The notes: generated from the sequence alone by a model not told the origin. DNA of 41,492 nt from an uncultured Clostridia bacterium (GCA_947631015.1 CANRJS010000019.1:1-41492), one strand, 5' to 3'. Shown: positions 17,278 to 26,240, numbered from the stretch's first letter. A program made the numbers and translations.

Positions 17278-17550
17278 ATGGACAACGGACATATCTCCCG
17301 CGTCTCCCGCGCGGGCGGCCGCGCCGGGAGCGGCATAAGGAGCAGGCTGCGGCCGGAGCGACTTCCGGGGCTTGCGGCGCGGTTCATACTTCGGTCGGCA
17401 GGATGGGCGGCGGCGCTGCTCGCCTTCGACCTCGCCGCGCCGTACACCGGCGTGAGCGTCGCCGTAAACCCGCTCACCGCCGCCGCCTGCGGAGCGCTCG
17501 GGGTGCCGGGCTTCGGGCTCGTGCTGTGCGCCGCAGCGCTCTTTATGTAA
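17278..17550 (+). CDS. bofA: BofA-family pro-sigma-K processing inhibitor
   Basis: A 90-residue protein. The first ~33 residues are strongly basic (many Arg/Gly), then come two hydrophobic segments (about 34-52 and 64-90). The C-terminal VNPLTAAACGALGVPGFGLVLCAA block matches the conserved BofA end (N-x-LT...LGxPG). In Bacillus, BofA sits in the forespore outer membrane and holds the SpoIVFB protease inactive until the engulfment checkpoint. AGGAGGG precedes ATG 17278, and the upstream neighbour DUF2508 is the usual partner. The Arg-rich N-terminus is longer than I would expect. It implies a spore-forming lineage. Confidence 0.8.
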   Translation: MDNGHISRVSRAGGRAGSGIRSRLRPERLPGLAARFILRSAGWAAALLAFDLAAPYTGVSVAVNPLTAAACGALGVPGFGLVLCAAALFM

Positions 17551-17561
17551 TCGGTGCGCGA

Positions 17562-17591
17562 TTGACAAGGGAAGCGAAAATGTGGTATCAT
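17562..17591 (+). promoter_or_regulatory. Promoter of the MATE-MarR operon
   Basis: Perfect TTGACA (17562-17567), 18-nt spacer, TATCAT (17586-17591). Inverted 7-nt arms GGTATCA (17584-17590) and TGATACC (17614-17620) cover the -10 box and the ribosome-site region, so they could be an operator for the MarR protein encoded downstream. Confidence 0.7.
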
Positions 17592-17622
17592 AATTAAAAA
17601 ATCAGTGAAAGTGTGATACCCG

Positions 17623-19080
17623 ATGAGCTACTCCAAGCAGGAACGCCGCAGAACAATGATGCTCACGATGCCGATACCGTCGCTCGTGCCGCGTATGGCG
17701 GTCCCGACGATAGTTTCGATGCTCGTGACCAGTTTTTACAATATGGCGGACACCTTCTTTGTGTCCAAGCTCGGCGACGCGGCGACCGGCGCGGTCGGCG
17801 TGAATATGTCGCTTACGAGCATGATAAGCATGATAGGCATGGCCATAGCGGTCGGTGCTAACAGCTACATAGCGCGTCTTCTCGGCGCGAACCGGGACGA
17901 GCAGGCGCAGCAGACCCTCTCCACGTCGTTTTTCACGGCGTTCGGGATAGGACTTCTGCTGACGGCGGCGGGGCTCATTTTCATGGACCCGCTTGTGCGT
18001 CTGCTCGGAGCAAAGGACCCCACTCCGTTTCTCGGCGTCGATGCGGAGCAGTACGCACTCTACTCCGCGCTCGAGGGATACGCCAAGGACTACGCGAGCT
18101 TCATGCTCTTCGCCGCGCCCATCTACGCCTCGCAGTTCGTGATGAACCAATGTCTGCGGGCGGAGGGCAACGCCTTCTTCTCGATGGTGGGGCTCGTGAG
18201 CGGAGCGGTGCTGAATATCGCGCTCGACCCGCTGCTGATACACGTCTGCAAGCTCGGCGTCCGGGGCGCCGCGATAGCGACGGCTATATCCCAGCTCGTG
18301 AGCTTCTCGATACTTCTGTCGACATACCTCCGCGGCAAGTCGCTCCTGCGGATAAGCATACGCAAGGTACACTTCTCACGCGAGATAGTGGGCGAGGTCA
18401 CGAAGATGGGCAGTCCCGGCCTTTTCCGCAACGGACTCACGACGATAGCGACCATCATCACGAACAACATGGCGTCCGGCTTCTCCGTAGCGGCGCTCGC
18501 GGCCATCTCGATAGTCAACCGTATAATGATGTTCATAACCTCCGCCATACTCGGCTACGGACAGGGCTACCAGCCGGTGGCGGGCTTCAACTGGGGCGCG
18601 AAGCGCTACGACCGCGTGCTCGACGCGATGCACTTCATGCAGTGGACCGGCACCATCGCGATAAGCATACTTGCGCTGGCGGTGGGTATTTTCGCGCGGC
18701 CTATTATCGGCGTGTTCAGCACGAATGAGGAGACGATACGCGTCGGCGTGTTCTCGCTTGTCCTCCAGTGCGTCGCGCTGCCGATACACGCGTGGTGCAT
18801 CGTCACGAACATGACCTACGCCGCGCTCGGCAAGGCCGCCGGAGCGGCGGTCCTCAGCCTTTCGCGCCAGGGGATATTCTTCATCCCGGCGGTGGCGCTG
18901 CTGCCGCTCATATTCGATGTGTACGGTCTCGCGAGCGCTCAGGCCGTGGCGGACATACTCTCGTTTGCGCTGACGCTGCCGCTTGCAGTGCGCGTCAGCC
19001 GGGAGCTGAAGCAGAGAGCTGCAGAGGCGGGTCAGCCGGTGAACAGCTCGCTCTTCTTCATTGAACGGAAAGGAAAGTAA
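17623..19080 (+). CDS. MATE-family efflux transporter (MepA-like)
   Basis: A 485-residue twelve-segment MATE transporter. The N-terminal block (PRMAVPTIVSMLVTSFYNMADTFFVSKLG) and its repeat in the second half (PGLFRNGLTTIATIITNNMASG) are the family signatures, and the GYGQGYQPVAGFNWGAKRYDR segment is characteristic of the MepA/DinF-like branch. It likely exports cationic antimicrobials or metabolites. ATG 17623 has only a weak purine stretch upstream. The MarR gene starts 1 nt after its stop codon, so the pair is one operon with presumed autoregulation, as in the Staphylococcus mepRA system, though the gene order is reversed here. Confidence 0.92.
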   Translation: MSYSKQERRRTMMLTMPIPSLVPRMAVPTIVSMLVTSFYNMADTFFVSKLGDAATGAVGVNMSLTSMISMIGMAIAVGANSYIARLLGANRDEQAQQTLSTSFFTAFGIGLLLTAAGLIFMDPLVRLLGAKDPTPFLGVDAEQYALYSALEGYAKDYASFMLFAAPIYASQFVMNQCLRAEGNAFFSMVGLVSGAVLNIALDPLLIHVCKLGVRGAAIATAISQLVSFSILLSTYLRGKSLLRISIRKVHFSREIVGEVTKMGSPGLFRNGLTTIATIITNNMASGFSVAALAAISIVNRIMMFITSAILGYGQGYQPVAGFNWGAKRYDRVLDAMHFMQWTGTIAISILALAVGIFARPIIGVFSTNEETIRVGVFSLVLQCVALPIHAWCIVTNMTYAALGKAAGAAVLSLSRQGIFFIPAVALLPLIFDVYGLASAQAVADILSFALTLPLAVRVSRELKQRAAEAGQPVNSSLFFIERKGK

Positions 19081-19081
19081 A

Positions 19082-19531
19082 ATGGAAAGTGAGTTCTCGC
19101 ACGAGTTCGGAAGAATGATAAACAGGATACAGCGGCGGAAAAAGCGCTTCATGACGGCGCGGCTCGCGTCTAAGGGTCTCGGCGGGTCGCTGTATCACTA
19201 TATGCTCGCGATAAACCGCAACCCCGGCGCAAGTCAGGACTTTCTTGTCGGGTACTTCTGCGCGGACAAAGGAAACGTCGCGCGGGCGGTAAAGAAGCTC
19301 GAGGACGAGGGGTACATCCGCCGCGAGCCGGACAGCGCCGACCGTCGTCAGAACCGCATCTTTCTCACCGAGAAGGGTGAGGAGGGCATGAAGGAGATAT
19401 TCACGCACCTTGCGGACTGGAACCGTCTGCTCACCGTGGGATTCAGCGACGAGGAGCTTCGGAACGCGCACGAGGTTATAGCGCGTATGGAGAAGAACGT
19501 GGCGGACGCGCTCGAGGGAAAGCAGGGCTAG
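19082..19531 (+). CDS. MarR-family transcriptional regulator
   Basis: A 149-residue winged-helix regulator. ATG 19082 is chosen over an in-frame ATG at 19061 inside the transporter because GGAAAGGAAAG lies just before it. The winged helix spans about 45-105: a helix-turn-helix with DKGNVARAVKKLEDEGYIRRE as recognition helix, then the wing DSADRRQNRIFLTEKG, a near-exact match to the MarR DxRD...LT signature. Flanking helices form the dimer interface. Position directly after the MATE gene points to ligand-relieved repression of that pump. Confidence 0.93.
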   Translation: MESEFSHEFGRMINRIQRRKKRFMTARLASKGLGGSLYHYMLAINRNPGASQDFLVGYFCADKGNVARAVKKLEDEGYIRREPDSADRRQNRIFLTEKGEEGMKEIFTHLADWNRLLTVGFSDEELRNAHEVIARMEKNVADALEGKQG

Positions 19532-19598
19532 CCCGCCGCCGCTTTCGCCGTTCGACGTCATCGCCGCGCTCGTATCTTCACGGAACACGCACAAAACA

Positions 19599-19630
19599 GG
19601 CCGCCGCGAAACTTCCGTTTCGCGGCGGCC
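19599..19630. terminator. Bidirectional terminator between marR and the GH31 gene
   Basis: 14-bp arms 19599-19612 and 19617-19630, loop TTCC. The plus strand continues TTATTATCGTTTT and the minus strand CCTGTTTTGTG. The inner 12-nt arms equal those at 1174-1201. Confidence 0.88.
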
Positions 19631-19740
19631 TTATTATCGTTTTACAGTCGAAAACGGCAGAATGCAGGGTGCGGCGGAGCGCTCCGCTGCATCTTCGGCG
19701 AGCCGGAGCCATGACGCGGCTCCAGTGTCCTCCGTAATGT

Positions 19741-21681
19741 TCACTCCAGCTCATCCGCTATCGAGCGGAAGAATCCCGCGCTCCCTCCGTCCCTGCGGAA
19801 GAAGGCCGCCGGGTTCCCCGGCAGCGACTCCACGGTATGCGGCGCGCCGATGTAGTCTCCCCCGCTCATCAGGTGTACCCACGAGCCCTCTGGGAGTGCG
19901 ACCTCCACCGTTCCCTGCTCAATGTCGCACACCGGTGCGACGATGAGGTCGCGCCCGAGCATGAACTGGTTTGCCGGCACCCTGCCCTTCAGCTCCGGGT
20001 ATACCTCCTCGGTGCGGCGTATCGGCGGAAGCCCGCCGTCCACAAACTCGTTGATACAGACCGCGATATACGGCGCGAGGAGAACGTGCAGCCGCGCCAT
20101 GCTCCACACGAGCGCCATGTCGGACTGCTCGAGCGTCACAAGGTCGTCCCTCAGCGCCGGCAGACGGAAATGCGGCGTGAACGCGGCGAGTTCCGCCCAG
20201 CGCACAAGCTGCTTTGCCCGCAGTTCCTTCGGCGTGCGGTGGAACTGCGCGCCTGCGTCGCAGTAAGCGACGCCGACGCCCACGTCCGCGAGGCCGAGCA
20301 GTCCTCCGAGCACCGACCTCAGGCCGACGCCGAGCTCCCAGTCCGCGCCTATGCCGCTGACCTCGCCCGCATCCGCAAGGCCGAGGCCTGCCCCGCTCGA
20401 CGCAAACACCGCTCCGCCGGACTTCTCCGCCGCCTCGCGGCAGACCTCTATCCAGCGCGCGGCGCGGCGGTTGTGGAACAACGACGCTCTGCCCGCTATC
20501 GAGACCGCGCTTGCGGGCTCGACCTCCGCGCATTCCGCCTGCACCGCCGCAAAGCCGCGTCCGAACACACCGCGCCTCAGCTTCTCCGCCGCCCACGCCC
20601 TCGCCTCGGGATTCTCGAGGTCGAGGTGGGCGGTCATTCCTCCCCGGTCGCTCAACGCGGGCATGCCGTCGGCGCCGAGGAGCAGAAAGCCTCCGGCGGC
20701 GGCCTCCGCGTACCCCTCACCGTCCACCGACAGCAGCGGCGCCACGCGGGCTATGCCCTGTATCCCCCGCGCGCGGAGGCGCTCGAGTATCTCGCTCATA
20801 CGCGGATAGAGCGCGGCGGAGGGCGTGTAGTCCTCGAACACCGCGCCGTTCGATCTGAGACCGCTCCAGTCACGGATATACACCGCCGAGGGGCGCGCGC
20901 CGCCGCGCACCGCGCGGTCGAGCCGGAGAAGAAGCTCCTCCTCGCCTCCGACAACGCCGACCGTCACCCCTTCGATGCTCCATCTCGGAGGACGGCCGCG
21001 CTTCGCGCCGAGCAGAGCCGAGCGCCGGTATATCGCCTCCGCCGACTCCTCATATCCGAGGAAGATGCTCTCGGGAAGTCCCCAGAGCTCTATGTCGCGG
21101 CGGCCGCTCTTCGTCACCTCCACCGCGAGCCCGCCCGCGTGCTTTGCCGCGGCGAAGTACCCGTCCGAATCATGGAAAAGGGGCTGCGGCGCGGCGCTGC
21201 CGCTCTCGGAACGTCCCCGGCGCGAGCTGAGCGCTTCCCGAATGTTCACGCCGCCGTACCGTCCCGGATCCGCCGCCCAGAGCACGGTGCGCCGTCCGCG
21301 CAGACCGTCCGCAGCGGCGTCTCCGCCGCCGCGCACCTCCGCTTTTTCCGAGCCGTGCAGGTGCAGGACGACGCGCCCGAAGTCCTGCGAAGCGTCTTCC
21401 AGCCTGAGCTCCGCCGCACCGTCCCGCTCCGCGAGGACGAAACGCAGCCACCTTCTCGTGCTCGAGAAGGTGACGGTCGAGCGCTCCTCGTCCCACTCCG
21501 CGTGGGGCAGCGGCTTTGTGGGCAGTCCCCTGCTCCGGAACGACCGTCCGACCGTCGTGTCGCGCACCTCCGGCACGGAAATGCCCGTTGAGAACAGCGG
21601 CGCGGTCGGACTGTGCTCCGCTATCGTCCTGTCCCCCACGAGGATGCGCAGAGAGCGGCCCTCCGTCTCTACCCTTACCAT
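19741..21681 (-). CDS. Divergent glycoside hydrolase family 31 protein, sulfoquinovosidase-like branch, nucleophile Asp replaced by Glu
   Basis: A 646-residue GH31-like protein. It has an N-terminal beta-sandwich (about 1-225), a (beta/alpha)8 barrel with YIRDWSG (268-274), and an RWAELAAFTPHFR block (495-507) typical of the YihQ-like branch. The usual nucleophile motif (MADFGE in YihQ) appears as QAECAE (381-386), so the catalytic Asp is a Glu (383). The acid/base region reads GIGADWELGVGL, with one Asp (447). Activity is therefore uncertain. Start choice is open: ATG 21681 overlaps the stop of the upstream microprotein, giving likely coupling; ATG 21708 and GTG 21720 are in frame too. No transport genes adjoin it. 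Confidence 0.8.
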   Translation of the reverse strand: MVRVETEGRSLRILVGDRTIAEHSPTAPLFSTGISVPEVRDTTVGRSFRSRGLPTKPLPHAEWDEERSTVTFSSTRRWLRFVLAERDGAAELRLEDASQDFGRVVLHLHGSEKAEVRGGGDAAADGLRGRRTVLWAADPGRYGGVNIREALSSRRGRSESGSAAPQPLFHDSDGYFAAAKHAGGLAVEVTKSGRRDIELWGLPESIFLGYEESAEAIYRRSALLGAKRGRPPRWSIEGVTVGVVGGEEELLLRLDRAVRGGARPSAVYIRDWSGLRSNGAVFEDYTPSAALYPRMSEILERLRARGIQGIARVAPLLSVDGEGYAEAAAGGFLLLGADGMPALSDRGGMTAHLDLENPEARAWAAEKLRRGVFGRGFAAVQAECAEVEPASAVSIAGRASLFHNRRAARWIEVCREAAEKSGGAVFASSGAGLGLADAGEVSGIGADWELGVGLRSVLGGLLGLADVGVGVAYCDAGAQFHRTPKELRAKQLVRWAELAAFTPHFRLPALRDDLVTLEQSDMALVWSMARLHVLLAPYIAVCINEFVDGGLPPIRRTEEVYPELKGRVPANQFMLGRDLIVAPVCDIEQGTVEVALPEGSWVHLMSGGDYIGAPHTVESLPGNPAAFFRRDGGSAGFFRSIADELE

Positions 21682-21794
21682 ACGCCAATCATCGAGAAGA
21701 ACAGCCATGCCACAAAGCACAGCACCGCCGCCACGCCAATGAGCGCCGCCGCCCGCTTCCAGACAGGCGTCTTCCCGTCCTTTCTCTCGTTCAT
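21675..21794 (-). CDS. 39-residue single-span membrane microprotein
   Basis: An ATG at 21794 preceded by TAAGGAGAAATC (AAGGAG at 6-nt spacing) opens a 39-codon frame. The product starts with a charged segment (MNERKDGKTPVWKR), has one ~22-residue hydrophobic helix rich in Ala/Val/Leu/Phe, and ends SMIGVW. Positive residues before the helix predict the N-terminus in the cytoplasm. The TAA stop overlaps the region of the GH31 start codons, so it is probably translated with the glycosidase and could tether or regulate it. No family is recognised. The ribosome site is among the best here, which argues for a real gene. Confidence 0.6.
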   Translation of the reverse strand: MNERKDGKTPVWKRAAALIGVAAVLCFVAWLFFSMIGVW

Positions 21795-21819
21795 GATTTC
21801 TCCTTACGGTATAGGTATA

Positions 21820-21848
21820 GCAAAAGAACCCGAGCCGTGCCCGGGTTC
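21820..21848 (-). terminator. Terminator at the end of the ribosomal operon (after rplQ)
   Basis: On the minus strand, 7-bp arms GAACCCG/CGGGTTC (21842-21848 and 21826-21832) are followed by TTTTGC. It lies 19 nt after the rplQ stop and 26 nt before the microprotein start. Confidence 0.75.
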
Positions 21849-21866
21849 ACCTTGCCTGTCTTCCGT

Positions 21867-22253
21867 TTACTTCGCGTTCCTGTTGCGGCGGCCGGTATCC
21901 TGCTTGGGCAGCTCGTAGTTCACGAGCTCGAGGATGGCCATTTCCGCAGCGTCGCCACGGCGCGGACCGGTACGCATGATGCGCGTATAGCCGCCGTTGC
22001 GGTCGCTGAAGGACGGTGCGATCTCGCTGAACAGCTTCGTCACAACGTCCTCCTTGGTTATATAGCCGAGTGCACGGCGGCGCGCCGCCAATGTACCGGT
22101 CTTGCCGACGGTGATCATACGCTCGGCGAGCGGAGCGACTTCCTTGGCACGGGTGAACGTGGTCTGGATGCGACCGTGCTCGAAGAGGCTCGTCACCATT
22201 CCGCGCAGGTCGGCGCGACGGTGGGCGGTGGGACGCCCGAGCTTCCTTGCCAT
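21867..22253 (-). CDS. rplQ: 50S ribosomal protein L17
   Basis: 128 residues with the family start [36 protein letters not shown] and a C-terminal alpha/beta body ending [24 protein letters not shown]17 lies near the exit tunnel of the 50S subunit. It is the last gene of the operon, 139 nt after rpoA. That gap carries GC-rich inverted repeats (around 22288-22318), which may space or process the mRNA. A terminator follows. Confidence 0.98.
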   Translation of the reverse strand: MARKLGRPTAHRRADLRGMVTSLFEHGRIQTTFTRAKEVAPLAERMITVGKTGTLAARRRALGYITKEDVVTKLFSEIAPSFSDRNGGYTRIMRTGPRRGDAAEMAILELVNYELPKQDTGRRNRNAK

Positions 22254-22392
22254 ACTAAAAACCTCCTATCAGCTTCTGATCTCAGCCCGCGCGGCGGGAA
22301 GCTCTCCCGCGCGCCGCGCACCCTGCCGTCTGCCGGAGCGGACGGCGGTGCGCCGGGTGAAACTCTTGTCGGGAATTTTTCCCGGCGACACG

Positions 22393-23340
22393 TCAGTTGT
22401 CCTCGTGTGCAAGCGAGAGACCCATGTTCTCCAGCTTCTGAATAACCTCGTCAAGAGACTTCCTGCCGAGGTTGCGGACCTTCATCATATCCGACTCGGT
22501 GCGGTTGATGAGGTCCTGTACCGTGTTGATTCCCGCGCGCTTGAGGCAGTTGAACGAGCGCACCGAGAGGTCGAGCTCCTCGATGGTCATTTCAAGCACC
22601 TTGTCCTTGCGCGCCTCGGTCTTCTCAACGACGGTGGATGTTGCGCCTATCGACTCACTGAGGTCGGTGAACAGGCTGAGCAGGTCGCAGATTATCTTTG
22701 CGCCGAGCGACACCGCGTCGCGCGCGGAGATCGTGCCGTTCGTCCAGACCTCGAGAGTGAGCTTGTCGTAATCGGTCATTCCGCCGACGCGCGTGTTGTC
22801 GACCGTGTAGTTGACCTTGCGCACCGGAGAATAGAAGCTGTCCACCGGGATATCGCCGATTATAGTCTGAGCACCCTTGTTCTGCTCTGCGGGGACATAT
22901 CCGCGTCCCTGATTGAGCGTGAGCTCAAGGGAGAGGGAAGCGTTCTCGCCAAGCGTGGCAATACAATGCTCCGGATTCAGTATCTCCACCTCGCTCGAGC
23001 CCTTTATCGAGCCCGCCGTGACGACGCACGGCCCGACAGCGTCGATATAGACCTTGCGCGGCTCGGGAGAATGGAGCTTTGCGATAATGCCCTTGATGTT
23101 GAGCACTATCTCGGTCACGTCCTCCTTGACGCCGGGGATAGTGGAAAACTCATGCTGAACACCGGCTATCTTCAGATTGGTCGGCGCGGTACCGGGCAGA
23201 GAGGACAGCAGCACGCGGCGAAGGGAATTTCCCAGCGTTGTGCCGTAGCCACGCTCAAGCGGCTCGATCACGAATTTTCCGTAGCTCGGGTTTTCTTCGT
23301 CCGAAACGCACTCTATTCGCGGCTTTTCGATTTCTACCAT
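22393..23340 (-). CDS. rpoA: RNA polymerase alpha subunit
   Basis: 315 residues. The N-terminal dimerisation domain includes [31 protein letters not shown] (about 20-50). A flexible linker follows near 225-240, and the C-terminal domain (about 245-310) has the [19 protein letters not shown] and LGRKSLDEV helices that bind UP elements and activators. It assembles beta and beta-prime in the core enzyme. A 74-nt gap with a 7-bp GC hairpin (23362-23380) separates it from rpsD. Confidence 0.99.
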   Translation of the reverse strand: MVEIEKPRIECVSDEENPSYGKFVIEPLERGYGTTLGNSLRRVLLSSLPGTAPTNLKIAGVQHEFSTIPGVKEDVTEIVLNIKGIIAKLHSPEPRKVYIDAVGPCVVTAGSIKGSSEVEILNPEHCIATLGENASLSLELTLNQGRGYVPAEQNKGAQTIIGDIPVDSFYSPVRKVNYTVDNTRVGGMTDYDKLTLEVWTNGTISARDAVSLGAKIICDLLSLFTDLSESIGATSTVVEKTEARKDKVLEMTIEELDLSVRSFNCLKRAGINTVQDLINRTESDMMKVRNLGRKSLDEVIQKLENMGLSLAHEDN

Positions 23341-23414
23341 TGAAGACCCTCCTTGTCCTGTGCGGGGCGGCAGGCCCCGCCCTGTAAGCGTCCTGGGTCG
23401 AGGGTATCCGCCTA

Positions 23415-24020
23415 TTACTTGGAGTACAACTCGACGATGAAGTGCTCCTCGATCGGCAGGTCGATATCCTCACGCGCCGGAGCCTGTATAACGGTGCCGC
23501 GCAGCTGGTTCTTATCGCCCCTGTCAAGCCACTGGGGAGTAGTCACTATGATAGCGTCCTCGCCGACGAAGCGCTTGAACTTCGGCGACTGGCGGCTCTT
23601 CTCACAGACTTCGATGACGTCGCCGACCTTGACAAGGTAGGACGGGATGTTGACCCGCTTGCCGTTGACGGTGAAGTGACCGTGGGTGACTGCCTGACGC
23701 GCCTCGCGGCGGGTCATGGCGAAGCCGAGACGGTACACGACGTTGTCGAGACGGCGCTCTATCATGGTAAGCAGGATCTCTCCGGTGTTGCCGTGAGCGC
23801 GGGCGGCCTTCTCGTAGTAAGCACGGAACTGCTTCTCGAGTATGCCGTACACGAACTTGACCTTCTGCTTTTCGGCCATCTGCATCGCGTATTCGCTCTG
23901 CTTGCGGCGGGACTGCCCCTTCGGGTCGCGGGTCGTGGTCTTTTTAGCATAGCCCATTGTCGCGGGCGAGATGCCGAGCGCCTTGCAGCGCTTTGCGACA
24001 GGCTGCATGATCTTTGCCAT
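23415..24020 (-). CDS. rpsD: 30S ribosomal protein S4, Clostridium-type N-terminus
   Basis: 201 residues. S4 initiates 30S assembly on the 5' domain of 16S rRNA and often autoregulates alpha-operon translation. The S4 RNA-binding fold (about 90-155) has [32 protein letters not shown]. The N-terminus [19 protein letters not shown] has only one cysteine, so it is the zinc-free form seen in many Clostridia, unlike the YTGP-type Bacillus protein. 18 nt after rpsK. Confidence 0.98.
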   Translation of the reverse strand: MAKIMQPVAKRCKALGISPATMGYAKKTTTRDPKGQSRRKQSEYAMQMAEKQKVKFVYGILEKQFRAYYEKAARAHGNTGEILLTMIERRLDNVVYRLGFAMTRREARQAVTHGHFTVNGKRVNIPSYLVKVGDVIEVCEKSRQSPKFKRFVGEDAIIVTTPQWLDRGDKNQLRGTVIQAPAREDIDLPIEEHFIVELYSK

Positions 24021-24038
24021 TCTTCTATACCTCCTGTA

Positions 24039-24440
24039 TCAGACGCGGCGGCGCTTGGGCGGACGGCAGCCGTTGTGCGGGATCGGGGTAACATCCTTTA
24101 TCATGTTGACCTCGAGCCCTGCGGACTGCAACGCGCGGATAGCGGCCTCACGGCCGGCGCCGGGTCCCTTGACATAGACTTCAACGGTCTTAAGACCATG
24201 CTCCATCGCTGCCTTTGCTGCGGTCTCCGCCGCCGACTGAGCGGCAAACGGAGTGCTCTTGCGGTTGCCGCGGAAGCCGAGGCCGCCCGCGCTGGCCCAA
24301 GAGAGGGTATTGCCTTCGAGATCGGTGATAGTCACCATCGTGTTATTGAAGCTGGAATGGATGTGGACCGCTCCACGCTCAACATTTTTACGTTCGCGGC
24401 GGCGCTTTATGACCGCCTTACCTTTGCGTGCTGCTGGCAT
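24039..24440 (-). CDS. rpsK: 30S ribosomal protein S11
   Basis: 133 residues; it binds the 16S platform near the E site. It has the basic N-tail ([14 protein letters not shown]), then [15 protein letters not shown] and the C-terminal core [20 protein letters not shown]...[18 protein letters not shown], all family hallmarks. 14 nt after rpsM, with a normal ribosome site in the gap. Confidence 0.99.
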   Translation of the reverse strand: MPAARKGKAVIKRRRERKNVERGAVHIHSSFNNTMVTITDLEGNTLSWASAGGLGFRGNRKSTPFAAQSAAETAAKAAMEHGLKTVEVYVKGPGAGREAAIRALQSAGLEVNMIKDVTPIPHNGCRPPKRRRV

Positions 24441-24454
24441 TTACATTCCCCTCC

Positions 24455-24823
24455 TTACTTCTTCTTGCCGGCGACCGTGCGCTTCGGACCCTTGCGGGTA
24501 CGGGCGTTGGTCTTGGTGCGCTGGCCGTGTACCGGGAGTCCGCGGCGATGGCGGACGCCGCGATAGCATCCGATCTCGGTGAGGCGCTTGATGTTCATCG
24601 CGACTTCGCGGCGGAGGTCGCCCTCGACCGTGTAGTGATGCTCGATGAACTCACGGAGCTGGGAAGCCTCGTCCTCGGTGAGGTCTTTTACGCGGGTGTC
24701 CGGATTGATACCGGTGGCCGCGAGCGCTTCGCTCGCGAACTTACGGCCGATGCCGTAGATATAAGTGAGACCTATCTCGATACGCTTATCGCGCGGAAGG
24801 TCTATGCCTGCTATACGAGCCAT
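24455..24823 (-). CDS. rpsM: 30S ribosomal protein S13
   Basis: 122 residues; S13 in the 30S head contacts P-site tRNA and forms bridges with L5. The helix-two-turn-helix part starts [25 protein letters not shown], and the basic tail carries [35 protein letters not shown]. First 30S gene of the alpha segment, 18 nt after rpmJ. Confidence 0.99.
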   Translation of the reverse strand: MARIAGIDLPRDKRIEIGLTYIYGIGRKFASEALAATGINPDTRVKDLTEDEASQLREFIEHHYTVEGDLRREVAMNIKRLTEIGCYRGVRHRRGLPVHGQRTKTNARTRKGPKRTVAGKKK

Positions 24824-24841
24824 TTACTCAAGCACCTCCTG

Positions 24842-25190
<349 letters not shown>

Positions 25191-25193
25191 GAA

Positions 25194-25472
25194 TTACCCT
25201 CCTTCTTGCGCTTCACCCAGGAACTCTGCCATACCTTTCCGCAGCTCCGCCGAATGAACGGTCTCTCCCGCACGCAGCTTCATCGAAACCTTACAGTCGG
25301 GAGCGCCTATTCGGCGCAGATGCTTCAGCTTTTTACGCTTAGGTGCGCCCGCGCGCCGCATACGTCCGTCCGCGATGAACGCGTATCCGTTTTCAACTCC
25401 GAGCACGAAGAACATCCTACCCGAGTCGCGGCCCGCGAGCGATAACACTACATCGCCTGCTTTAGGTTCCAT
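25194..25472 (-). CDS. KOW-domain RNA-binding protein of the map-infA interval
   Basis: 92 residues. The start at 25472 is chosen because GAGGAG lies 7 nt upstream; a longer in-frame start at 25487 lies inside map. It opens with a KOW-like motif (KAGDVVLSLAGRDSGRMFFVLG, 4-25), as in L14e-type proteins, followed by a basic PKRKKLKHLRRIG stretch. Proteins of this size sit between map and infA in many Clostridia and are annotated as KOW-containing RNA-binding or ribosomal L14e-like; their role in the ribosome is not established. It overlaps nothing, 1 nt after map. Confidence 0.85.
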   Translation of the reverse strand: MEPKAGDVVLSLAGRDSGRMFFVLGVENGYAFIADGRMRRAGAPKRKKLKHLRRIGAPDCKVSMKLRAGETVHSAELRKGMAEFLGEAQEGG

Positions 25473-25473
25473 C

Positions 25474-26238
25474 TCAAAGCTCCTCATCGCCGACGGTGAG
25501 GATCTCCGGCTCGCCGCGCGTTATGAGGATCATGTTCTCATAATGCGCTGCGGGCAGTCCGTCCTCCGTTATCACGGTCCAGCCGTCCGGCAGCTGGCGG
25601 ATGAGGTGCGTGCCCATGTTGACCATGGGTTCGACGCATATCACCATCCCCGGCACGAGGCGCGGACCGTGACCCGGGCGTCCGTAATTCGGAACTTCCG
25701 GTTCCTCGTGCAGCTCGCGTCCTATGCCGTGACCGACGTAGGGGCGGACTACCGAGAATCCGTTCTTTTCAACGTGCGTCTGAACAGCGTGTGAGATGTC
25801 GCCTATCCGGTTCCCGGCGCGGCAGAACTTGAGTCCCTCATAGAAGCTCTCGCGCGTGACGCGCACAAGGCGCTGCTTCTGCTCCATATCGCGGCCGCCC
25901 TCGACGATGAAGGTGGCGGCGTTGTCGCCGTGAAAGCCCTTGTACTTCGCTCCCACGTCGAGCGACACAACGTCGCCCGGCTCAAGCCTGCGGTGTCCGG
26001 GGATGCCGTGGATCACCTCGTCGTTGACAGATATGCAGGCTCCGGCGGGAAACCCGTTGTAGCCCTTGAAGGAAGGGGTCGCTCCGTGTGAAGTGATGAA
26101 CCGCTCCACAACGGCGTTGACCTCCGCAGTGGTCGCACCGGCGCGGACGGCATGGCCGCCTGCTATGAGCGCGTTCTTGGAAATGCGCCCCGCCTCGCGC
26201 ATAAGCGCGATCTCCTGCTCGTTTTTTATACTGATCAT
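25474..26238 (-). CDS. map: Methionine aminopeptidase, type I
   Basis: 254 residues of the pita-bread fold that trims N-terminal Met from nascent proteins in the cytosol. The metal ligands can be read: VSLDVGAKYKGFHGDNAATF (two Asp about 97 and 108), GHGIGRELHEEPEVPN (His about 171), then MVICVEPMVN (Glu about 204) and the late ITEDG (Glu about 235). 2 nt after adk. The final codons GATGAGGAG double as the ribosome site of the next gene. Confidence 0.98.
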   Translation of the reverse strand: MISIKNEQEIALMREAGRISKNALIAGGHAVRAGATTAEVNAVVERFITSHGATPSFKGYNGFPAGACISVNDEVIHGIPGHRRLEPGDVVSLDVGAKYKGFHGDNAATFIVEGGRDMEQKQRLVRVTRESFYEGLKFCRAGNRIGDISHAVQTHVEKNGFSVVRPYVGHGIGRELHEEPEVPNYGRPGHGPRLVPGMVICVEPMVNMGTHLIRQLPDGWTVITEDGLPAAHYENMILITRGEPEILTVGDEEL

Positions 26239-26240
26239 TA

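Noticed and set aside
21795-21866. A missing ribosomal-operon gene after rplQ
   Set aside because: The order rpsJ to rplQ is complete; this gap holds only the terminator and the ribosome site of the microprotein.
22254-22392. Small gene in the 139-nt rpoA-rplQ gap
   Set aside because: No frame with a ribosome site; only GC-rich inverted repeats are visible.
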